Shown here piece by piece: positions 57,907 through 64,000 of a stretch of DNA of 64,000 nucleotides. Origin of the DNA: JAHELQ01 sp965603365 (GTDB taxonomy: Bacteria > Acidobacteriota > Aminicenantia > UBA2199); contig CBFDCR010000010.1 of NCBI GenBank assembly GCA_965603365.1, positions 1-64,000 of the forward strand. The letters run 5' to 3'. Below the pieces are notes generated by a model. The model ran no database searches. It worked only from the letters and a program-made list of their open reading frames with translations, and was not told the DNA's origin. The stretch's first letter is position 1. Every line of letters begins with the position of its first letter. The translations under genes and the position numbers were made by a program.

Positions 57907-57935
57907 TTGATTTGCAGCCGGTTTTCCCCTAAAAT
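57907..57935 (+). promoter_or_regulatory. promoter of the B12-binding radical SAM gene
   Basis: TTGATT (57907-57912) and TAAAAT (57930-57935) are 17 bases apart. The ATG at 57959 follows after 23 bases without a Shine-Dalgarno sequence; AACAG-ATCC-AGTTGTT in the short leader is a partial dyad. Confidence 0.55.
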
Positions 57936-57958
57936 AGACAACAGATCCAGTTGTTAAA

Positions 57959-59782
57959 ATGAAGCAGCGATTTAGAGTAAAATTTGTGCAATTGCCGATT
58001 CCCGAAATCGAACATCTCTACAGGGAGGGAAACATCCCGCTGGCGGCCGGTTATTTGAAGGCCTATGCCCTGGGCCGGGGGGTCGCCCGGGACCAGGATA
58101 TCCAGATCATTCCCCGGGATATTGCCAACTTCGGCGGCGATGCCGCCGTGATAAAGTGGCTGATGCAGGACAGGCCGACGCTGGTGGGATTCACTTCCTA
58201 TATGTGGAACATCGAGCGCAACCTCTGGCTGGCCCGACAGCTAAAAGAGCAAGACCCGGCTGTCAAGATCATACTGGGGGGACCGGAAATTACCCCCTAC
58301 CGGTTGCTGGCCGAGGACAGCAGCATCGATGCCGGTGTGGCCGGGGAGGGGGAGCAGGCCTTTCTCGATCTGCTGTCGGCTTTTGGCAACCGGCAGTTGC
58401 AAAAGCGGATTTATTATAGGGAAGAGCCGGTCGATTTGTCGGCACTGCCGAATCCCTACCTGGAAAAGATCGTGGTGCCGCAGCCGGGGGAGCCGCTATT
58501 TTTAGAGACCATGCGGGGCTGCCCCTATGCCTGTAAATACTGCTTTTATGCAAGTTTATATCGGGGTATGCGGTTTTTTCCGGATCGTCATCTCCCCGAT
58601 ATATTCGCGCTGGCCCGGGCCTGCGGGGTGCCGGAGATCTTTCTGATGGACCCCTCCTTCAATGTGGCCCCCGGGATAGCGGATCGGCTAAAGGGGCTGG
58701 CTCGATTGAATACTTCCGGGATCCCCCTGCATACGGAGATGCGGCTGGAGGCGGTGACTCCCGGGATCGCCCAATTGATGGAGGCGGCGGGATTCCGATC
58801 GGTGGAGGTGGGCCTGCAGTCGGTCAATCCCCGGTCATTGGCGGCCATCGGTCGGAGCTGGGACCGGCATAAATTTATCGAGGGCGCAAAACGGCTCCAA
58901 AATCACGGCATCGATATCAAAACCGGCGTGATCCTGGGACTGCCCCACGACGGCATCGGCGATTTTAGCCGCACCCTGGATTTTGTCCTGGATTTAAATC
59001 TAACAGAATCGCTGGAAATCTATCCCCTGTCGATGTTGCCCGGCACCAGGCTGCGGGACGAAGCCCGTGACCTGGGCATGACCTTCATGCCCAGGCCCCC
59101 TTATTGGGTACTGTCCACGCCGCAGATGTCGGCCGACGACTTCAAGATCGCCGTCACCCTGGCCGAAGAGAAGCTGGATATCGAGTTTTTCCCGCCCCTC
59201 ATTCCCCGTTTCGGCAATGGCCAGTCCCGGTCCCATTACCTCTGTTTCCTGGATTTGCGCAAAGATATTGATGCCCGCCTGAACTACTTGTACCGACAGC
59301 CCGAGAAGCTGGGACACAGCCTGACGATCCTGGTCCATCGGGATGTCGATACCGCCGCCAGGATAGACCGGCTGGCCCGCTGGCTGCAGCGGCAGAGCCC
59401 CTTTACCCTGGTGCAACTGGTGATGGAGCACGACACCCTGCCGGCAGTGGAAGATATCCGGCTCCTGGCCAATTCCTTTTCGCCTGAGCCCCACTATTTT
59501 GACCGCATCCACCACTATAAAGTAGACCGGCAGCAAACCTATTCGTTCCGCTTCTTCCTGCTCACCCCCCGGCTCGATACTGCGGAGAAATTCCTGCACA
59601 CGCCGCAGTACGGCGACCTGGTGCTGAAATACACGCCGGAGCTGCTGTCGGAGGGCCGCCATATTCTGGCAGAGCATCCGATTCTTCTGGTGGATACCCC
59701 CATTGCCGATCGGGAAAGGGAGGAACTTCGGGGGATTTATGCCGATTTTGAACAACTGCTGATCTTTCGGAATGGCTGGTGA
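57959..59782 (+). CDS. B12-binding-domain radical SAM protein
   Basis: The 607-residue protein has an N-terminal cobalamin-binding-like Rossmann domain (about 1-150: LVGFTSYMWNIERNLWLARQ, then KIILGGPEITPY), as in class B radical SAM methylases and cyclases. The radical SAM motif follows: MRGCPYACKYCFYASL (Cys188, 192, 195) and a TIM-barrel core with FRSVEVGLQSVNP and KTGVILGLPHDGIGDF. A DUF4080-type C-terminal domain (about 390-607) is rich in Leu and Arg. The substrate is unknown. It ends just before an Nramp-like transporter gene, with 20 bases between, so the two may be expressed together. Confidence 0.82.
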   Translation: MKQRFRVKFVQLPIPEIEHLYREGNIPLAAGYLKAYALGRGVARDQDIQIIPRDIANFGGDAAVIKWLMQDRPTLVGFTSYMWNIERNLWLARQLKEQDPAVKIILGGPEITPYRLLAEDSSIDAGVAGEGEQAFLDLLSAFGNRQLQKRIYYREEPVDLSALPNPYLEKIVVPQPGEPLFLETMRGCPYACKYCFYASLYRGMRFFPDRHLPDIFALARACGVPEIFLMDPSFNVAPGIADRLKGLARLNTSGIPLHTEMRLEAVTPGIAQLMEAAGFRSVEVGLQSVNPRSLAAIGRSWDRHKFIEGAKRLQNHGIDIKTGVILGLPHDGIGDFSRTLDFVLDLNLTESLEIYPLSMLPGTRLRDEARDLGMTFMPRPPYWVLSTPQMSADDFKIAVTLAEEKLDIEFFPPLIPRFGNGQSRSHYLCFLDLRKDIDARLNYLYRQPEKLGHSLTILVHRDVDTAARIDRLARWLQRQSPFTLVQLVMEHDTLPAVEDIRLLANSFSPEPHYFDRIHHYKVDRQQTYSFRFFLLTPRLDTAEKFLHTPQYGDLVLKYTPELLSEGRHILAEHPILLVDTPIADREREELRGIYADFEQLLIFRNGW

Positions 59783-59802
59783 CAATCGTGAAGGAGACCG
59801 AA

Positions 59803-61041
59803 ATGAAGACCAAAAGAGGTAGACCGAATTTCCTGGCAATGCTGGGACCCGGCATCGTGGTGGCGGCCACCGGCATCGGGGCCGGCGACATGATCGCCGC
59901 TGCGGTTTCCGGCGCCAAATACGGATTGGTACTGCTGTGGGCGGCGGCGCTGGGGGCAATCCTGAAGTTTTGCCTGAACGAAGGCATTGCCCGCTGGCAG
60001 TTGGCCACCGGCACCACTCTGCTGGAAGCCTGGGTGTCAAGATTTCACCGGGCGGTCTCGATCTACTTTATAATCTACCTCTTTCTGTGGTCCTTTATTG
60101 TGGCCGGGGCCCTCGTTGCCGCCTGCGGCCTGGCGGGTCACGCCCTGCTGCCGGTGCTGCCGGTGGAGGTCTGGGGCATCCTTCATTCCCTGGGGGCGGT
60201 GATTCTGGTATATTTCGGCCGCTACGCCGTGATCGAAAATATCATGAAATTCTTTATTGCCTTGATGTTCCTGGTGGTTATCGCCAGCAGTGTTTTGGTG
60301 CAGCCGGACTGGTCGGCTGTTTTGGCTTCGATTTTCATCCCAACCGTTCCCGCCGGCTCGGGCAAATTCATTTTAGGCGTCATCGGCGGCGTGGGCGGCA
60401 GCGTCACCTTGCTGAGTTACGGCTACTGGATACGGGAGAAAAAGTGGAGGGGTGACGCTTATGTAAAGAGGGCCAGGATCGACCTGGCGGTGGCCTATAC
60501 CTTGACCGGCTTATTCGGCATTGCCATCATGATCATAGCCGCCGGGGTTAAACCGGAGGTGATGACCGGCAGTGAAATGGTCACCGGCCTGGCGGATCGG
60601 CTGGGCACTGCCACCGGTCCGCTGGGCAGAGGGATCTTCCTGGTGGGCTTCTGGGGTGCGGTCTTTTCCTCCATGTTAGGGGTCTGGCAGGGGGTGCCCT
60701 ACCTGTTTGCCGACTTCATGAAGGTCTACCGGAACCGGCGGTTCGCTATCGAAAAAGAAGGGGATATTACCGCTTCAAAATATTATCGCCTCTATTTGCT
60801 CTACCTGGCCCTGCCGCCGCTGGTTCTCCTGTTTGCCGGCAAACCGGTCTGGATCGTGGTCATCTACTCGGTGGTGGGAGCCTTCTTCATGCCCTTTTTG
60901 GCCGGAAGTCTGCTCTACCTCAACAATAAGACGAATTGGCTCAAAAAAAGGAAAAACCGCCTGGCCATTAATATCATGTTGACCCTCTCCCTGCTGCTCT
61001 TCCTCTACCTCTGCCTCAAAGAACTCCTGGAAAAGTTTTAA
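59803..61041 (+). CDS. Nramp-like transporter lacking the canonical DPGN motif
   Basis: From ATG 59803 (AAGGAG six bases upstream) the 412-residue membrane protein has about 11 helices and the opening LAMLGPGIVVAATGIGAGDM. This aligns with Nramp helix 1, but the metal-binding DPGN is replaced by GAGD. The helix 6 MPH motif is replaced by a segment around GVWQGVPYLF. FCLNEGIARWQLATGTTLLE matches the family after helix 2. Without the canonical residues it may carry another ion or solute. A GTG at 59779 would overlap the radical SAM gene and lacks a ribosome site. Confidence 0.78.
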   Translation: MKTKRGRPNFLAMLGPGIVVAATGIGAGDMIAAAVSGAKYGLVLLWAAALGAILKFCLNEGIARWQLATGTTLLEAWVSRFHRAVSIYFIIYLFLWSFIVAGALVAACGLAGHALLPVLPVEVWGILHSLGAVILVYFGRYAVIENIMKFFIALMFLVVIASSVLVQPDWSAVLASIFIPTVPAGSGKFILGVIGGVGGSVTLLSYGYWIREKKWRGDAYVKRARIDLAVAYTLTGLFGIAIMIIAAGVKPEVMTGSEMVTGLADRLGTATGPLGRGIFLVGFWGAVFSSMLGVWQGVPYLFADFMKVYRNRRFAIEKEGDITASKYYRLYLLYLALPPLVLLFAGKPVWIVVIYSVVGAFFMPFLAGSLLYLNNKTNWLKKRKNRLAINIMLTLSLLLFLYLCLKELLEKF

Positions 61042-61238
61042 AGGGTTCAGACAGGGAGAATAAAAATTGGCCTGCCTTGATTTTTTGGTGTTTACATTTT
61101 AGAATGGGGGTCGGCAAAACCCCCGGCGCCGAAGTATTTAAGCAAGGGGCAACTGCAATACCCCCCTACTTGAATCTCTTGCCTAACTCATCCACAATCG
61201 TATCGCAGCCCGGCTTACCCAGCTATAGATGAAAGTTC

Positions 61239-61304
61239 CCCCATTTTTCAAAAACCACAGATTCCTCACTTTGGGGTTTTGGGCTTTGTTTTGGGGTAAC
61301 TCCA
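61239..61304. repeat. dispersed repeat, copy 2 (inverted relative to copy 1)
   Basis: Its reverse complement starts CTGGAGTTACCCCAAA and ends GAAAAATGGG, matching the segment at 41502-41569 apart from an AT-rich middle and a few substitutions. It lies in a 350-base gap that otherwise holds no gene. Confidence 0.65.
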
Positions 61305-61395
61305 GGGGTGTCCCCGGAAAGTATTCGCTTTGAGACTCACCCGGCTGCGATTCCACTTTGTTTGCGGATTTTTATAAAACAACAAGGACTACAGC

Positions 61396-61908
61396 GTGTT
61401 TGTCGGCCGGAAGAAGGAATTAAAATTATTAGAAGAGGCGTACCGGTCTCCGAAGGCAGAGATGGTGGTCGTCTACGGCAGGAGGCGGATCGGTAAGAGC
61501 AGCCTGGTCAAAAAGTTTTCTGAAGGTAAACCCTACTTTTACAAATTTGAAGCCATCGAAGGCGAAAAGAGTGCGGGTCAAATCAGCCATTTCACGGCAC
61601 AGCTAAAGGAATAGCTGAAAGATCCGGTCCTGAACGAGCTGCAGTGGATGGCGGCCGGCAGGATCACCCTGGAATTTCTCCTTACATGTGTTTTTCTGCC
61701 CACGGTTTAATGGTAAACGAAGTCCAACGCATCTTTTACAGCCAGTTCCTGGGGGGCCAAACCTACAAAAAAATCGCCTTCTTGTTGAAATCGGGCCTGC
61801 ACCATCGAAAAAGCCCTCATCAGCCTATACGGCCCGGATGATTCTCTAAAAGATTCCCGCTATTTCGATCATTACATTACTTTAGATGAGCTCTTCCGGG
61901 GTCATTGA
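61396..61908 (+). pseudogene. P-loop ATPase remnant (archaeal-type ATPase family)
   Basis: From GTG 61396 the frame reads VFVGRKKELKLLEEAYRSPK, then VVVYGRRRIGKSSLVKKFSE with an intact Walker A (GRRRIGKSS), as in the ATPase family with C-terminal nuclease-like domains. It meets TAG at 61612-61614 after HFTAQLKE. The next codons continue LKDPVLNELQWMAAGRITLE in frame, but the remaining 230 bases hold only scraps of such a protein (for example SRYFDHYITLDELFRGH at the end). A normal gene is about 1.3 kb, so this copy has an early stop and a large deletion. It converges with the helicase gene and overlaps its last bases. Confidence 0.65.
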
Positions 61909-64000
61909 AATAGTCGGATGATCTCCTCTTTGCCGAGGTTTTTGAAAATCTTAGCATCGGCGGTGATGAGGTTTTCCACCAGCTCTTTTTTCTGATTTTG
62001 CAGTTCCAGCATCTTCTCCTCGATGGAATCCTCCACCACCATGCGGTAAACGATCACCCGTTTGCTCTGGCCGATGCGGTGGGAACGGTCGATGGCCTGC
62101 GCCTCCACCGCCGGGTTCCACCAGGGATCGAAGATAATCACGTAGTCCGCCGCCGTCAGGTTGATGGCCACCCCGCCGGCCTTGAGGCTGAGCAGGAAGG
62201 CACCGATCTTTTTGTTCTGTTGAAAGGCCTGGATCATCTTCTGGCGTTTTTTCACATCCACCGAGCCGTCGATATAGGAATAACGGATCTGTTCCCGTTC
62301 AAAATAGGCCCGCAGGATCTTTAACACCTCCACAAACTGGGAAAAGATCAACACCTTGTGGCCCTCCGTCAGTATATCCTCCATCAGCCCGGTGAAGTGG
62401 TCGAATTTTACTGAGGGAGTTTTTTCATATTCCTTCCGTACCAGTTGGGGGAAGAGGCACAATTGCCTTAACCGCAGCATGCCTTCCAGGATCTTCATCG
62501 ACGATTGGGCCACCCCCCTGACATCGATCTCCCTGTCGATTTCTTCTCGATAATAGGCAGCCAGTTGGGCATACAACCGGAGCTGCTGCTCTTCCATCTT
62601 GAGCCTGGTGACGACCTCCGACTTGGGGGGAAGCTCGGTTTCCACCTGCTCCTTTTTGCGCCGCAGCACGAAGGGAAAGATCATCTGCCGCAACATGTCG
62701 GCTCGAACTTTGTCCCTGTGTTTCTCCAGGGGGACGGCAAACTGGTGTGAAAACCACGGGCGGGTTCCCAGGAAACCGGGAATCAAAAAGTCAAACAGGG
62801 ACCACAGCTCCAGGCTGCTGTTCTCCACCGGCGTGCCGCTCAAGGCGAGCCGGTGGCGGGCCGTTAAAATCTTTACCGCCTTGGCCGTCTGGGACGAAAA
62901 ATTCTTGATGTTCTGGGATTCATCCAGTACAACGTAATCAAAGTCATAGCCGCTAAACAATTCGATGTCGTTTCTTAAGGTGGCATAGCTGGTGATGAGC
63001 AGATCATATTTTTTCCATGACTGCGAATCCTTTTCCCTGTTTACTCCCAGATGGATGCAGCGGGTTAATTCCGGGGTAAATTTGTCGATCTCAACTTCCC
63101 AGTTGGGAATCGCCGAGACCGGGACTACCAGGAGACAGGTGGTCAACTCTTTTTTTTCTTTTAAGGACTGCAGCAGCGCCAGGGTCTGCACCGTCTTACC
63201 CAGCCCCATGTCGTCGGCCAGGCAGCCGGCCAGGCCGTAATCGTGGAGAAAATAGAGCCAGCAAAAGCCGGCCTGCTGATAGGGCCGCAGTTCTCCGCTG
63301 AATTGCTTCGAAAGTTTATAATCGGGAATCTTTTTAAATTGTTCCAGTTTTTTGGCCTGCAGCAATTTTTCCTTCAGCCTGGGGATGTCGTCCATCCGTT
63401 GATCGTAGAGTGCGTCGATGAGGACATAGTTCTCCGAGGGGACGCGAAAAATATGGCCCCGCTGCTCGGCATATTGAGCCAACCGTTCCAATTTGCGGAT
63501 GTCTTCGGGGGTGACCAGGTGCAGCATGCCTCCTCGATCGGTGATCATGCGGTTCTCAAAATCCACAGACTCGATTTCCAGGTCTTCGCCGGTGGCCCCG
63601 TCCCGGAGCAGAGGCTTAAATTCCAGCCACTTGATGCCCGAATGGATTTGAATCCATAACTGGCCGCTGCTGTAACCGACAAATCGCTTCCAGCGGGAGT
63701 GGTAGATTTTAAACCCTTTTTTCAAATATTTGGGCCCGCTCTCCACCAGCCAGGTGTACTCGTCCTCCCCGGAAAATTCAAAATAATAGGTGGTGGCCTT
63801 ACTCCAATAATCGTATTCCATCCCCACATCCAGCAAGGCATCACTCTTTACAAAATTGATACACGTCTCTTCAAAGGCCCGGTCCCTGTCAAAACCATAT
63901 ATGTGCATCTGCTTTTCGGGATTGTCTTTTTTAAATTGTTCCACCACGCTGTCGTAGTCGAACTCAATCTCGACCCGTTTTTCCCTATCCCCATAAACAT
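61902..64000 (-). CDS. SNF2-family helicase (5' end outside the window)
   Basis: The frame stays open to the window's edge, so the N-terminus is missing; in-frame sequence before the GTG at 63947 (DREKRVEIEFDYDSVVEQFK) belongs to the protein. About 250 residues of an N-terminal accessory domain precede a SNF2 ATPase core. The core has DDMGLGKTVQTLALLQ (Walker A), VLDESQNIKN (box II), LSGTPVENS and the C-terminal RecA domain with AGGVAINLTAADYVIIFDPW, then AIDRSHRIGQ. It is a HepA/RapA-like or bacterial SNF2 remodeller of DNA-protein complexes. The partial state prevents a finer call. Confidence 0.88.
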   Translation of the reverse strand, partial: VYGDREKRVEIEFDYDSVVEQFKKDNPEKQMHIYGFDRDRAFEETCINFVKSDALLDVGMEYDYWSKATTYYFEFSGEDEYTWLVESGPKYLKKGFKIYHSRWKRFVGYSSGQLWIQIHSGIKWLEFKPLLRDGATGEDLEIESVDFENRMITDRGGMLHLVTPEDIRKLERLAQYAEQRGHIFRVPSENYVLIDALYDQRMDDIPRLKEKLLQAKKLEQFKKIPDYKLSKQFSGELRPYQQAGFCWLYFLHDYGLAGCLADDMGLGKTVQTLALLQSLKEKKELTTCLLVVPVSAIPNWEVEIDKFTPELTRCIHLGVNREKDSQSWKKYDLLITSYATLRNDIELFSGYDFDYVVLDESQNIKNFSSQTAKAVKILTARHRLALSGTPVENSSLELWSLFDFLIPGFLGTRPWFSHQFAVPLEKHRDKVRADMLRQMIFPFVLRRKKEQVETELPPKSEVVTRLKMEEQQLRLYAQLAAYYREEIDREIDVRGVAQSSMKILEGMLRLRQLCLFPQLVRKEYEKTPSVKFDHFTGLMEDILTEGHKVLIFSQFVEVLKILRAYFEREQIRYSYIDGSVDVKKRQKMIQAFQQNKKIGAFLLSLKAGGVAINLTAADYVIIFDPWWNPAVEAQAIDRSHRIGQSKRVIVYRMVVEDSIEEKMLELQNQKKELVENLITADAKIFKNLGKEEIIRLFQ

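Overview
The window reads as a chromosomal segment of a Gram-negative, probably anaerobic or facultative, uncultured-type bacterium. Outer-membrane and periplasmic signals are clear: a porin-like beta-barrel, TonB-domain and M23 proteins, secreted peptidases and a lipoprotein. Two six-bladed beta-propeller genes (one decayed), many radical SAM enzymes and many toxin-antitoxin relics resemble what is seen in Acidobacteriota-related lineages such as Candidatus Aminicenantes; that placement is inference. Housekeeping genes (rpsT, leuS, pyrE) show this is not a plasmid or phage. I see no rRNA, tRNA, CRISPR array or complete insertion sequence.

Layout. 1-7.2 kb: a toxin-antitoxin pair with a broken toxin, an orphan family-5 solute-binding protein, an aldolase/alcohol dehydrogenase pair, a decayed second TA pair next to a 21-bp minisatellite, and an AbiEi/AbiEii pair. 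7.2-12.7 kb: a complete 2-oxoacid (pyruvate-type) dehydrogenase operon E1alpha-E1beta-E2-E3-lipoate ligase. 12.7-18.5 kb: Cas4-like nuclease, S20, LarE, a DUF4143 ATPase, RtcB-archease and a rubrerythrin-like protein. 18.5-30.2 kb: ABC-2 exporter, bactofilin-like gene with a parS-like site, an unknown membrane protein, a pseudo-receiver, a zinc/manganese uptake operon without its ATPase, a sigma-factor/TonB fusion scar and a spore-photoproduct-lyase-like enzyme.

30.3-41 kb is the most interesting part: a candidate RiPP locus. A sigma-54-type promoter with two upstream 17-bp near-palindromic repeats precedes two related precursor peptides (leader ending in a Gly-rich site, two-Cys core), a hairpin attenuator, and a PqqD-like/radical SAM/SPASM maturase. 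A beta-propeller protein and a three-gene radical SAM operon follow. Two of those three are near-duplicate radical SAM enzymes fused to an SCP2-like domain, driven by a consensus sigma-70 promoter. Secreted C39-like and papain-like cysteine peptidases converge on the locus.

41-46.5 kb is a graveyard of accessory genes (beta-propeller, MNT/HepT, Rpn-type nuclease, HigA) flanking leuS and an intact TA module. 46.5-64 kb holds a lipoprotein, two glycosyltransferases, GAF-pyrE, a CysQ-like phosphatase, an HD hydrolase, a full-length Lhr helicase, a B12-binding radical SAM enzyme, an unusual Nramp-like transporter, an ATPase pseudogene and a SNF2 helicase that runs off the window. Three TA/defence modules share one control design: a palindrome overlapping the core promoter, with the -10 box within a few bases of the start codon.
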